Notes under the pieces: model-generated | Database searches by the model: none | Told to the model about the DNA's origin: nothing | Seen by the model: only the letters and a program-made list of their open reading frames with translations | Assembly (NCBI GenBank): GCA_036365515.1 | Contig: CM070876.1 | Span: 35,347,195-35,411,194 of the forward strand | Reading direction: 5' to 3' | Length of the DNA stretch: 64,000 bases | Source of the DNA: Torymus aiolomorphi | Taxonomy: Eukaryota > Arthropoda > Insecta > Hymenoptera > Torymidae | Shown: positions 52,922 through 61,740 of the stretch, piece by piece | Numbering within the stretch: the stretch's first letter is position 1 | Layout: each line of letters starts with the position of its first letter | Made by a program: the position numbers and the translations under genes

Positions 52922-54207
52922 AAATATGTATTCTATTCTAAATCATATTTAAGTAGATTTGATTGATCAAAAAATTTGACCAGGAGCTTATTCAAAAGTT
53001 TTTTGTTAATACTATCAATATATTAGCGAATGGGATTAGTACATGGGTAGAGAAAAGGCGTGATTCTTTGAATAACGGCACGGATGGACGAATTCAAATA
53101 GAAAAAATAGATTAAAACTTTGAAAATTCATTAAACAAAATAATCGAAAAATAGCATATTCTCGCCTATTGGAAAAATTATTTTCTTTTCATTTATAAAA
53201 CATATTAAATTTTCAGAAAGAAAAACTTGTAGTTTTTGAGAAAATCGCATTTGAAAAAAATCGTCATTTTTCAGTTTTTCATAAATAATTTGATAAGATA
53301 AATCTTGATCATCAAAGTATAAATTTTCCTTAAAACTATTCTCGCACTAAAAAAATCATCCCATAAGATTGAAAATTGATAAAGTAACAGCAGTTTGAAA
53401 ATTGAAGTACATTTTAAATTTCGTAATGTCCATTTTTACGTCTAATAGTAATTAAGGTTGTAGAGTGAACAAAACATTTTTCAAGAAAAATCCCAAGACT
53501 CTTGTCTACTTAAATATGATTTAGAATACATCCTTATAATTTTCAGGAAAAAAAATCGACGTCCTGCCTGAATTGAAACGTAATCAGCCTTATAATAAAT
53601 TATCTTTTTTGCCTAGCGGGCCGAAAGTACCACTTTCGCTCCCGGCGCCCGATCGCGAAGGTTGTATTTTCGGCCTCGCTAGGCAAAAAAATAGTATTCG
53701 CTCCACGGGAGTAAAATTGGCCAGCCCACAGCTCTTATAAATTGTCACCCTCGCCTCCGGCTCGGGTGGCAATTTACACGAGCTGTCGACTGTCCAAGTT
53801 TTTTCCTCCCTTGGTGCGTAATATACTATTTCACTACAGACCTACTTACTCTTTTAAATAAAATAAAATAAAATTTTTGTACCAAAATGTAAATATAAAT
53901 TTGAATATAATATTTCAGCAAGCGCAAGAAGGTTCCGCACATCGAGACCTCGACGCCTAACGCGAAATCCAAAGCGCGCAAAGCCTTGGGCTACTCGACG
54001 TCGGCGGGCGATCCGGAGAGTGAGCCAAGCGTGCCACGCAGCTGGGTCTGGCGCGTTCTGCGCGCCGCCCTGCCGTTCCAGCTGGCGCTGGTCGTGCTCT
54101 TCTGCGCGGCCTGCCTCCTGGAGCCGCACTGCTGCGAGGCGAGCAACTCGCTCAACCTCTCGTTGACGCCGCAGCTGCGCTACGTGCGCGGTCCCCCACC
54201 CGTCTGA
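24941..54207 (+). CDS. klar: Klarsicht-like KASH-domain protein, 15 exons, 5' incomplete
   Basis: Joining 24941-25351, 26621-27051, 28085-28496, 28830-29009, 30150-30583, 31221-31350, 31993-32481, 33538-33678, 33973-34095, 35976-36081, 46271-46452, 51429-51592, 51711-51900, 52271-52683 and 53919-54207 gives one open frame of 1364 codons plus stop. All phases match and every intron is GT-AG. The C-terminus is a KASH domain (residues about 1307-1364) with a membrane segment (about 1317-1336), a Cys at -23 and terminal GPPPV. The conserved block YMSEAYSE...ARRLLEFGDDY, the acidic Ser-rich linkers and the helical repeats before KASH fit insect Klarsicht. Such proteins anchor in the outer nuclear membrane, bind SUN proteins in the lumen, and link nuclei or cargo to microtubule motors. 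The naming rests on remembered family features, not on a search. Upstream exons are missing. Confidence 0.9.
26621..27051 (+). CDS. klar: klar exon B
   Basis: Residues 138-281, starting DDLDVLCVMIVKPEEF and ending in phase 2 at a GTAAGC donor. The first third looks folded (KPEEFTGEKKLYVSKRQP). The rest is an acidic, Pro/Thr-rich linker with a basic SPKRRRTD motif that might be a nuclear-localisation-like patch. The intron after it (27052-28084) holds a TA microsatellite and nothing else. Confidence 0.85.
27462..27497. repeat. (TA)n microsatellite in intron
   Basis: About 18 TA units. Confidence 0.93.
28085..28496 (+). CDS. klar: klar exon C
   Basis: Residues 281-418. It completes a split Thr codon and begins SNRKSKNCATFYFKHMDTDS, followed by a Gln-rich run (about QQQEQQQQ) and acidic linkers. 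It ends EGIQRLIRE, the start of a helix continued by the next exon. Donor GTAAGT, phase 0. Confidence 0.88.
28830..29009 (+). CDS. klar: klar exon D
   Basis: Residues 419-478, exactly 60 codons. The charged helical sequence AEKLVREEGSAV and KYARIKEWLALNSARC looks like a spectrin-like or coiled-coil segment. The acceptor is TTTTCCCACAG and the donor GTGAGT. The intron after it (29010-30149) shows short GA runs near 29096-29118 but no gene. Confidence 0.88.
30150..30583 (+). CDS. klar: klar exon E
   Basis: Residues 479-623. It contains an acidic block, SGEYTTGESDVEKQYDTSEE, and then the conserved-looking NGPRPWSVSCITQIRKRSS, which is a candidate short linear motif. It ends in phase 2 at GTGAGT. 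The intron 30584-31220 has nothing recognised. Confidence 0.9.
31221..31350 (+). CDS. klar: klar exon F
   Basis: Residues 623-666. It completes the Thr codon and ends in a strongly basic helix, NSSLRRRKNRLRKKNV, before a GTAAGC donor. The acceptor is TATTTTGCAG. The intron after it (31351-31992) is CT-rich at its 5' end and shows no gene. Confidence 0.87.
31993..32481 (+). CDS. klar: klar exon G
   Basis: Residues 667-829, 163 whole codons. Ser/Asn-rich disordered linker with several Cys residues (TRSSCRTIS, GRSCSNCDDG) and an acidic SESEESEEE block. The donor after NYQ is GTAAAA. Reading into the intron stays open to 32559, but the exon H junction supports splicing. Confidence 0.9.
32585..32740. 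repeat. Short imperfect inverted repeat in intron
   Basis: ACACAACTAACAGGATAGTT near 32606 is mirrored by a diverged complement near 32690-32720, with repeated GGTTAT/ATAACC motifs. It is probably an old MITE. The rest of this intron (32482-33537) is plain AT-rich DNA. Confidence 0.4.
33538..33678 (+). CDS. klar: klar exon H
   Basis: Residues 830-876, 47 whole codons, with donor GTAAGT. It holds MSEAYSETADTETARRLLEF and GDDYRNFFDSQSDC, which look conserved and match what I recall of insect Klarsicht. This is the strongest family marker outside KASH. Confidence 0.93.
33973..34095 (+). CDS. klar: klar exon I
   Basis: Residues 877-917, 41 whole codons: an acidic SEDSDSDSEFKRL helix start and LLISESRYGTM. 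The acceptor is ATCTTTTACAG and the donor GTACGT. The intron after it (34096-35975) carries the 351-base tandem duplication. Confidence 0.88.
34741..35442. repeat. 351-base tandem duplication, two copies
   Basis: Copy 1 (34741-35091) and copy 2 (35092-35442) are equal in length and nearly identical; I count only about three substitutions, all C to T. The unit is AT-rich and non-coding. The low divergence means a recent duplication, or possibly an assembly artefact. Confidence 0.93.
35976..36081 (+). CDS. klar: klar exon J
   Basis: Residues 918-953, starting NELTRVCRENIRCLRAMSEA and ending HGKQIR plus one base, at donor GTGAGT. Helical, Cys-containing sequence leading into the repeat region. 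The acceptor follows TTCTGTTTCAG. A 10.2-kb intron follows. Confidence 0.9.
38329..38534. mobile_element. Short MITE-like element with inverted termini
   Basis: The left end TATATAGGGTGTCTTAAAAA is mirrored on the right by a complement reading TATACGGGGTGTTCCAAAAA. Both arms also share GATAACTCTTTAGG about 30 bases in. Length is about 206 bases, with no coding capacity. A partial AGGGTGTCTTGAAAAGG end also lies near 37959. Confidence 0.7.
39380..40173 (+). promoter_or_regulatory. GC-rich island, candidate internal promoter
   Basis: A sharp rise in GC and CG dinucleotides inside an AT-rich intron, with many frames open by chance. It runs straight into an ATG-starting exon with a good donor. 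That layout fits an alternative promoter. No TATA box or initiator can be assigned with confidence. Confidence 0.35.
40174..40225 (+). CDS. klar: Candidate alternative first exon of a short klar isoform
   Basis: The ATG opens MSVQTDFIAAGINTSDN plus one base, followed by a GTACGT donor, the same donor sequence as exon I. It is the first ATG in its frame. The phase-1 end fits exon K exactly and would give ...TSDN-R-LMERWESL. The joined product (this exon plus exons K to O) is 1290 nt, 429 residues, ending in KASH. Drosophila klar is known to make a short KASH-containing form from an internal start, which makes this plausible. Transcript evidence is lacking. Confidence 0.45.
46271..46452 (+). 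CDS. klar: klar exon K
   Basis: Residues 953-1013. The split Gly is followed by LMERWESLSLRAEEAQKI, a typical start of a spectrin-like helix, then more charged helix ending IIEDRINRIT. The acceptor is CATTCCAG and the donor GTAAGA, phase 0. Confidence 0.93.
47756..47778. repeat. (TAA)n microsatellite
   Basis: About seven or eight TAA units. Confidence 0.85.
49370..49904 (-). pseudogene. Decayed extended-Tudor-domain fragment
   Basis: Three minus-strand blocks follow the order of an extended Tudor domain. Block 1 (49904-49806) holds VVIYKIVSPYEIHLSECDE, the N-terminal strand with the typical SP. Block 2 (about 49695-49590) holds CYRAKLLELK, then MLLIDIADEIVPTYR, which corresponds to the usual WYRAxV...VxxIDYGxxE. 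Block 3 (about 49586-49467) holds LSKRYYEAPPYVYKIKLSG and then IIPFHGSTTWDSEACAK, which matches LxxxFxxxPxxAxxCxLxGIxP...W. Stops and frame changes separate all blocks; one TAA sits just before CYRAK. Tudor proteins bind methylated arginine and act in germline piRNA pathways. This copy cannot encode an intact domain. It is inverted relative to klar, inside intron 11. Confidence 0.7.
50554..50633. repeat. 40-base tandem duplication
   Basis: CAACTTCACGCATATTTCAT begins unit 1 (50554-50593); unit 2 (50594-50633) repeats it with a few substitutions. Confidence 0.85.
51429..51592 (+). CDS. klar: klar exon L
   Basis: Residues 1014-1068. Starts NELANLRDRKPAMLALNVST and ends GVADLYRLWDEAFQK with the last codon split. 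Helical repeat with the central Trp common in spectrin-like repeats. Donor GTGAGC. Confidence 0.93.
51711..51900 (+). CDS. klar: klar exon M
   Basis: Residues 1068-1131. GNQQLCALQAVQQFGTRL, then charged helix ending VARLLSEKHE. Phase 0 at its end with GTAAGT donor. Predicted to form part of the spectrin-like region before KASH. The intron after it is 51901-52270. Confidence 0.93.
52271..52683 (+). CDS. klar: klar exon N
   Basis: Residues 1132-1269. A Ser/Asn-rich linker (SLSDSGISDSGSEQELSERE) is followed by an amphipathic coiled coil. That ends LQKQCRELIVRTA, the juxta-membrane helix pattern seen before KASH in nesprin-type proteins. The codon after the last Pro is split (phase 2) at GTGAGT. 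Confidence 0.95.
52878..52919. repeat. Poly-A tract of about 42 bases
   Basis: An uninterrupted A run lies at the left edge of the inverted-repeat element that follows. It might be the tail of a retroposed sequence or a simple repeat. Confidence 0.85.
52928..53531. repeat. Inverted repeat element of about 600 bases in intron 14
   Basis: TCTAAATCATATTTAAGTAG near 52937-52956 recurs in reverse complement at 53506-53525. The sequence between is AT-rich and non-coding. It is probably a non-autonomous element adjoining the poly-A tract. Confidence 0.55.
53605..53785. repeat. Two adjacent GC-rich hairpins
   Basis: Hairpin 1 pairs TTTTTTGCCTAGCGGGCCGA (53605-53624) with its near complement at 53669-53691. 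Hairpin 2 pairs CAGCTCTTATAAATTGTCAC (53728-53747) with its near complement at 53766-53785, around a TCGCCTCCGGCTCG loop. The whole block is GC-rich in an AT-rich intron, 130 bases before the KASH exon. It is probably a structured repeat element. Confidence 0.65.
53919..54207 (+). CDS. klar: klar exon O, KASH domain and stop
   Basis: Residues 1269-1364. A basic linker (KRKKVPHIE) leads to VPRSWVWRVLRAALP, one hydrophobic span (FQLALVVLFCAACLL), and a luminal tail of about 28 residues ending LRYVRGPPPV. The Cys 23 residues from the end is the one that bonds to SUN proteins in studied KASH peptides, and the terminal PPPx inserts between SUN subunits. Family members mostly end PPPL, PPPT or similar; V is a mild variant. 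Stop TGA at 54205-54207. Confidence 0.97.
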
Positions 54208-54760
54208 GCTGGCCGAGCGCTCGCTAGCGCGCGAAACGAAACTTTCGTGCCTTGGATCACTTTTCTGATTATCTTTGCTTCAGAGCCGAGATGCATCATT
54301 GTCGTCGCCAGCCGAGGAGACATCTGGGTCACTCGGCGAGTTTGCCGTCCTGAGAGGAGAAGGACGAGTTGTATACGAAGCGGATGACGCCACACCCTGT
54401 GCTGAATCCTGCGTGATGGAGCTCCATGGAATGTCTACGTGCCTTCGAGTTTGTTTATTTTGGTCGAATTTTTATACGTAGAGGCAGAGAATGAGTGTTA
54501 TGGTGTGTGGATATAGAACGAGGGGTATGCCAATTGCTCAGCGCTGTCGGGAGCGCGAGCTCCCGACTATTCGCATTTTCAGACTGATTGAAGTTTTTGC
54601 GATTTTATCATTTTTCTTTTTATACCTTTGTATGTCGATGTCCAGATTAATGCGTAAATTTTTATCGAAATTAGTTTTTTACTTATCGAATAGACTGAAA
54701 GTGCGGATTATATTTTTACGTAAAGAGTGTCTGTATTGAGACATTAAATATATATACATA
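54208..54760 (+). other. klar: klar 3' UTR, possible ATTAAA signal
   Basis: Sequence after the KASH stop. GC falls sharply after about 54460. ATTAAA at 54743-54748, followed by T-rich DNA, is a possible polyadenylation signal. The true end is not determined. Confidence 0.4.
54284..54481 (+). CDS. klar: Candidate alternative last exon without KASH
   Basis: An acceptor-like TTATCTTTGCTTCAG is followed by an open frame, SRDASLSSPAEETSGSLGEF, then AVLRGEGRVVYEADDATP and a Cys-containing tail, to TAG at 54479-54481. Phase 0 fits direct joining to exon M, skipping exons N and O. The first 170 bases have the GC-rich composition of the real exons. Drosophila klar makes a KASH-less form with a different C-terminus, but I see no sequence proof that this is its counterpart. 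It may simply be 3' UTR. Confidence 0.3.
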   Translation, partial: SRDASLSSPAEETSGSLGEFAVLRGEGRVVYEADDATPCAESCVMELHGMSTCLRVCLFWSNFYT

Positions 54761-57700
54761 AATATATTTTTGTACTGAACAAATAATTGGTTGGTACGAT
54801 AGATCAGTAAAATGAGTGGACTGAATATCGATTAATTATTTATTCATTGCAAAGGAAAATTTTTTAGAAAATTGTAATATATTTTGATGATGAAAGAAAT
54901 ATAAATCAGGGGCATTTTAATGAAGTAGTACTAGAGCAATAGATGATACAATACGTGACTAAGGTTTGGACGTGTGCCAATTTAAAAAAAAAATGGCTTT
55001 TTGTACTATAAACAATATAAACGTGCCTTGTATCGCAAATTTTCTCTTTATGTTACCTAAAGTGTAGGTACATACAAAAAGTTTTTGCTCTCGATGTACA
55101 TATCTAAAACATTACTGATCCCTGATAATCAAAAAAATGGCATTAGGTTAAATGACTGAGTATGTTTGGAAATTTTTACGAGAAATTTTTCTAAAGAAAG
55201 GATGGGTATACATAGTAGATATATTTTTCGAAGTTTATAAAAGTATAAACACGGACTGCATGCTAGATTAGTGCAATTATTCTTCGTAACATCACTTTTC
55301 ATCTAAAGCACGCAGGCTGAAAAAAAGAAACATAACAAAATATTTTGTAACCGATTCTTCCAAACATATTGCAAATGGGAATAATTTTTTTTTACAAAAT
55401 CCCAATACGAAAAGAATCAATCGCATAGTTAGAAAGTTAAAAAGAATAACAAATAATATTTTTATTTAAACAAAAAACAAAAAATAGTGAGCAACTGAAA
55501 CATAAATCAATGTGTTCAGAAACTGTCAACTAGTCACCGAAAAAAGAGAAGGCCTTCGTGCTGCTGTTGTTAATATATATTTTCCTCACACGATGATTTT
55601 ACTGTTAGATATTGTACAGAAGATTCATCGATCATTTGAGTTTTTTTTATTGAAAATAAAATGTATATGTTAAGCAAAAAATAATAATGAAAAAAAAAGA
55701 AAATGTTTACCATGTAAACAAATGCTGTATATAGCTTTGAGAAACATTCAATTAATGATGATACGATTTTTTATAGCAGTAATTATCATTACGATCTATT
55801 GAAATGTGAAAAAGAAATTCATGTGAAACATGCTACTTAATAGCGGCATTTATTGAAAAAGCCGATTGACTATAAGTCTGATGATCTTTTTTTATTACTG
55901 TACGAATCGCGGTGATGTAATAACCACCTCGTACTAGTTTCTCCTGTTGTTTTATTAATTTTTTTGTTGACTTTACAGTGTTGTAAAGATTAACGTTGAC
56001 ATTTCCTAAGGAGCTGCCTTCATAAAATGAATCAATATCGCGACCTATATTGGCGCGAATAATAAGGAAGAGCAAGTGCACAAATTGCAAAGAGCACCCA
56101 CCCAGATGGTAGGGGCTCAGATAACTGAAAAAATAAGTACTTACGTATCTGCAGCGTTGCAGTTTACGAATATATTTGAACAGCAGTATGCAGTTTTAAA
56201 ATGATAGCACCGTATTTGAGACATATACGTGCATCAAGATATATTTTCAAGAGAATGAAAATAATATATATGTATATAAATTATATATATTATATATTTT
56301 AGATGAGTTTGCATATTTTTTTCGGTATAGATTTTGAAGCCAATGAGTGTTTTATTCATAGCTGCTGATTTATATTGAATTCATAATTAGTTTGTCAGAT
56401 TTTCTTAATTTTCTTTTTTGCTCCTTTTAGCCAATATTATATACGATTATGTGTATAGCATGAGATCCTAGAATTTGAGTAACACCAATTTCTGCGCTTA
56501 AGATCACGTTATTCCAGAGCACTAAAATTGTATTAAAAGAAACAAATTTTTATAGTCTTTTTTAAATGGTAGTAGTCCAGTTTTTAATATTTTAATATAT
56601 TAATTAATTTTCTTTAAAAATTTGTATAATATTAAAATCTTTTTATCAATATTTATTATTTTTATTTTCTATTGGTCAAAAATGTGCCAAAGTTGTGTAA
56701 GCGGCTACTACAATTAAGTAAGCGTGTATACAATCTTTTACGTGATTAATCTATTTATTGTAACACAATCTTAAATTTAAAACTTTTTATCAAATTTTTG
56801 TAAATATATTTATTTATATTATATGGTTTTCGTAATGGTATTAACCATTAAGATTTTATATGAAACTATTTATATAATCTTTTACTTCGATGAATCAAAC
56901 AAAAATGCTGGAATTACATGCTATACGCAGTTTACTGAACTCACACGTACATTCATAGTAAAATGATTCGAAATTTGCCTTTCTGAAAATAGTAAAAATA
57001 GATTAAAAAAGTGGATAAGTTGTTTTATATCAAATTGAGAGCTATTCGAATATATTCAAAGAAGAAGATTAACAAAATCGACAAAAAGTTATTTTTTATA
57101 TTTAATTGTTGCAGAGTGTAAGACGCAATATCTGCTTTATCTATCACGATATTGTGTGTATAAAGTACCTGAAAATAATGAAAGTTATTATTTAGTTATA
57201 ATATCAAATAATATTTATATTTAGCATGAGAATTGCAATAGAAGCGTAAATAAGAACTATATCTAAATATTATTATTCAGATACTTTTACGTTAATTGAG
57301 TAATCAAAGCAGTTAAGTTAAAAAGGGCTTGATGATATGCTTTGAAGTATACAATCGTATATACGTAATCGATGAAAAAGCGAAACAAGGCGAGCGACGC
57401 ACCGTCGTACTAACATTCATAGCAATGTGTGCCATGATGTTGCGTCGTTATACGTTTCGTGTACGTTGCATGCCTAAATTTTTAAGTTTCTTCCTACTTC
57501 TTTCTTTTTCTTCCTATTTTTATATATAGCGTCTTCTGTGACGCGATTGTTGCTGAGAAAAAAACTATGTCGAAAAAAAGAAAAAAAAAAGATTTTGTTA
57601 GTGGTAATCCATTTTTTTCAGCTTAAGAGCTTTTCTTGTAATGAAAACTTGTCAACAGTTTGATTACAGTAGGTGATCCTTATTGTATTCGACTGTGTGT

Positions 57701-59101
57701 AATAATAATTGATCGAACGATCTAATCGTCGGCCTTTTGCAGCTAGAGCTTGGTAGTAATGTTTGTGTGACACCTTTTAGTATAATCATTTTTCTATTTT
57801 GGCAATGATCGATCCATATAACGTGTGCGTGTTAACAGCGATCGTTGCCACTTGAAGATTTATCACGCTTTCCGAATATCGCTGCCAATAAGTCGTTTTC
57901 CAGCCGAGAAAATTCATCGATGTCATTAATTTTTCGAATCTTGAAAAATGTGGCGAAAAATCGAGAAGAAAAGCTCGAAGCTGGTGCGCTTAAAGGGCGG
58001 CTGCATGGAAGCGTGTAATCTATCGATTCAAAAGACACAATGTCGCTAACTGCCACTGAGCTGTATACATTTCAACTACCAAGACTGCCTTAAACGCGGA
58101 ACGGCGTAAGGATAAAAATCCGTGTCGGACGTTCCGCAGCGATTAACATTATTAACATCAAGCGAAACACTGTTCTTTCTAGCAAGCGATCGAAAAGATT
58201 TCTTTTGCATTGTGTAGATGAGAGACACATGCTCGATTTGGCGAATACGATGTCGACCTTCGCAGTCGACGTATTCAATTGTGCCTTTTCAAAGCTTTTT
58301 GTTGGAAGTAAGGGTATCACCGAAAAGCAAGGTATAAAAAGGAATATCTATATAGACGCTGACTGTTTAAATCGGCGTCAGTCTAATTATGCGTATAACG
58401 TATATTTATAGCGCGTGCATCGTATTATAGTATAGGACTGTTTCTGCTGAGCTTCGTCTTAAACATATGCGAGTTGCATGCATTCGTTCCTAAGCCAGTT
58501 TCTTCAATGTTTCTTTCATGTCATGCATAATATTGTAATGGTATCGAATTCATCATAATATCGATTATTCGTTCATTCAAGAAATCATATACCTAGCATC
58601 ATTAAGCATACATAACTTTATATCGTATGCGACACATTACATTTCACGTCACACATCGATACATATGTCGTGCCATCTTTTTCATGATTAATTATATGCT
58701 TACTAACAATAACAATGTACTGAAGAATTTTAGACAATTTTTCCAACTTCAAGGAGTACCACAATGTATTTTTGGCAATTTTTCAAAAATAAACAAAATA
58801 AATAGTTTTCAAATTGTGTTGTTTCATTGAAGTACCCTTACCGCCATATGATTAATGACCAATAATTATAAGTCATTTTAATTTTATACCATTATTAATT
58901 AATAATTGATGGCGTCACGACGATTAAATAATGGATTATAAAAATTCTCTTAACAAATTTTCTGTTATTTTTGGACTAAAGATTTCAAACAAAGCAATTT
59001 AAAAAGATATACATTTTATAATGATGTATTTAACAGACTTATAGATAAATTGAAGATGTACAGAATATTTTCGGTATTATATTTAACGAGTCTTTTCATA
59101 T
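54761..59101. other. AT-rich intergenic DNA
   Basis: No repeat or RNA gene is recognised. The only compositional change is 57350-58330, which is less AT-rich and holds two adjacent minus-strand open frames of uncertain meaning. Confidence 0.5.
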
Positions 59102-59620
59102 GGTGGGATTAGATATATCGAAAAGCTGATAATTAGAAGCCTTATCCTTCCAAAAATTAAAAATAGATCACGCAGCTCCCATTAGCAGAAACACGCTTAT
59201 CATACAGAATTTAAAACAGAAAGCACGTTTAACAAAATGCGAAAATATAGAAATATATCTACCGAATAAACCAATTTCATTTTGCCATAATTATAGAAAA
59301 AAGATAGTACGAAAGCGTATTTCTAGAAAATACATAAGACGAATGTCACAAATACAGAGAATGCCATACACTAATACAGAAAAAACTATAAGGTTACTAT
59401 GGCATGTCATACTGTAGGTTTTCAATAATTGTTGCAGTATACGATTGGTTTATTTTGAAGATATATTTCTATATTTTCGCATTTTGCTAAACCTGCTTTC
59501 TGTTTAAAATCCTATATGATAAGCATGTTTCTGCTAATGGGGCCCGCATGTTCTATTTTTAATTTTTTGAAGGATAAGGCTTCTAATAATTATCAGCATT
59601 TCGATTTATCTAGACCCACC
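59102..59620. mobile_element. Long foldback element with TA flanks
   Basis: The left arm (about 59102-59275) and the right arm (about 59445-59620) are diverged reverse complements. They share blocks such as AATGCGAAAATATAGAAATA, CCATTAGCAGAAACA and AAGCCTTATCCTTC. The outer ends read GGTGGG...CCCACC with TA just outside. Arms of about 170 bases and no coding sequence fit a mariner-type foldback MITE. Confidence 0.82.
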
Positions 59621-60421
59621 CTTATCGTAACATACTTCAATTAAGGGCTCAAATAAATAACATTTGTTTTATGTTGATGTGTTTCTCAAGTACTACTCTA
59701 AATGTGGAAAAAGTTGCTATCCGAAACCTTTATGTCACGTCTTAACATTTAACGATTTTTCATTAAATTGCTTTATATGTAAATTGCAAAAATGCCGATT
59801 TTATCAAATCCTTTTCCAATTTCAAAAAGCTCTGGTTGTCTTGAATTTTAATGAATTGATGCCAAATTTAATAGAAATATGTAAGTAATTCTACTGAAGT
59901 TATGAAATAACTAAGTACAAAAATTTAAAAAAAATTTTTTGAGGCACACCTACGAGACCAAGTCTTTTTGGTTTTTGAATCATTTTAAATGTACAAAAAA
60001 TCGGGAACATAGTCAATTGGGTGGCAAGCTTCTGTATAAATCATTTTGTCAGCGAGCATTTCATTTGCTTTTTAGCGGATGAAAAAATGTTGATTCCTTC
60101 AAAAATGATATGAGTTCAAAGATGAGCGTAAAATAAATAAAATACAATAAAAATGTAAAGGAGCGGGATTTTTTTACCAATTTTTAATGTATTTACAAAA
60201 ACTAGTGCATTTTACAGTCATCTTTGAACTCACGTGACTTTTTAAGAAATCAAAATTTTTTCATTCTGGTTTAATTTTTCTTTTACGAAATGTATATACG
60301 AATCTGCCTGGCAAAACGATTTATGTTTGAAAGGTCATCATTTTTAAACAGTTTTTAAAAATAAATTTTCTGTTCGCCAAAAAAAGCTTACCTGCATGGT
60401 GGCAACTCGGATTTCTGCAAT
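59621..60421. other. Non-coding AT-rich sequence
   Basis: I see no gene here. A weak plus-strand frame at 59664-59888 has no recognisable protein. Confidence 0.5.
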
Positions 60422-60889
60422 AGAACCCAAAGCCATAAACGAAGAAGAAGAAGAAAAGCTTACCAGCAGATTCATCGTGTTCGGTCAACCATGATCTTTT
60501 TTATATTCAGAATGATCCAGAGAACCGAAAACATCTACTTGGTAGGTGTACCCCACAAACAATTTTTATTCATTTTGTGTACCCAGTTTGATGATTTCTG
60601 TAGAATTGCTCATTTAATAAAAGATATTGCTTATTATGTTTTCAACAAAGTTACTAAGGATTTTTAAATTTAACGTTACTCTACGAAAACTGAGCTCAAC
60701 AACTAATGATATCCAAATTAATAAAAGTATTATATACTCCATTCTATTGTTGATAATATAATGATTACTGATTGTAGGTACATATTTCGTAGGTATACAA
60801 TCATGATTTTGAAATGCCTACTACGGAATCCTACGTTATCGATAGTTGTTATAACTACCTCTTCTTCTTCGTTTATGGCTTTGGGTTCT
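60422..60889. repeat. Inverted repeat of about 30 bases, 440 bases apart
   Basis: AGAACCCAAAGCCATAAACG with a following GAAGAAGAAG tract (60422-60451) recurs exactly in reverse complement at 60861-60889. GTTATAACTACCT is also repeated directly beside the right copy. Confidence 0.75.
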
Positions 60890-61230
60890 AATGTTATAAC
60901 TACCTTGTACCGATATATTCTATACAAATTATTATCGTTCCTAAACAAATATTTTTAGAAAATAGTATTATTGCAATAAGGATTTTTAAAATCCATTTTG
61001 CTAATAATAAATTTGAGAAGTAGTTTGTTTTTCTTGCCGTCGCTTTAAATGTCAGTTTCAGAATTCTTTTTAAAAACAGAATAAAAATGAATCATGGAAA
61101 CCATTTGTATTATTACTAAATAAAAATAAAAACAGCAATTATTATCAAATATCATGAATTTCCGAGAATTCTTACTAAAATACATTTCATTCTCTATTTT
61201 CCTCTAGCATTTTATTTACCTCGAAGCAAT
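60890..61230. other. Non-coding AT-rich sequence
   Basis: I see nothing recognisable. Confidence 0.5.
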
Positions 61231-61740
61231 CGCGGATATAGTAAAAGAAGACGAAGTGAAAAAAGGCAGCGCATACTACCTATGCCATAGCCTCACAGTT
61301 TCGAAAATCAAGAAGGAGGAAGGCAAAGCAGAAAGGGGTGGTGCGAACGAAGCAAGAGAGGAAAGAAAGTTAGTTGGGATCCTCTGCGTAAGAAGAAAGA
61401 AGAAAGAGAGTGGAAGAGCTTTCCTCGAACCCGGAAAGAGATGGTGCGAGGAACGAAGAGAAAGAGGGAGAGTAAAGTAAGAGAGAAAGAGGAGGGAGGG
61501 AAAGAGCGACGTAAAAGCGTAGTCGTGTCGCACGTACGCTCGTCTGACGGCGACGTGCTCAGCGTACGAATCACGAAGCGCGCGGGCGTACTGCCTACCA
61601 ACCCCGACGCAGCCCCCCACTACCACGCTTTACTCCACCACCCTTCTTCCGTCGCTATCTCGTCCTCTCTTTTGCCCTCTCTCTCTCCCTCTCTCTTTTT
61701 TCCTTCTACTTTTTCAACTCTATCCTTGCTGTGTAGCGGT
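61231..61740. other. Strand-asymmetric purine-rich then pyrimidine-rich block
   Basis: 61310-61510 is almost all GA-rich on the plus strand and 61620-61730 is CT-rich, with a CG-containing middle. Frames through it code low-complexity Lys/Arg/Glu or Ser/Leu/Pro protein. It could be a promoter-like or structure-forming region. Confidence 0.4.
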
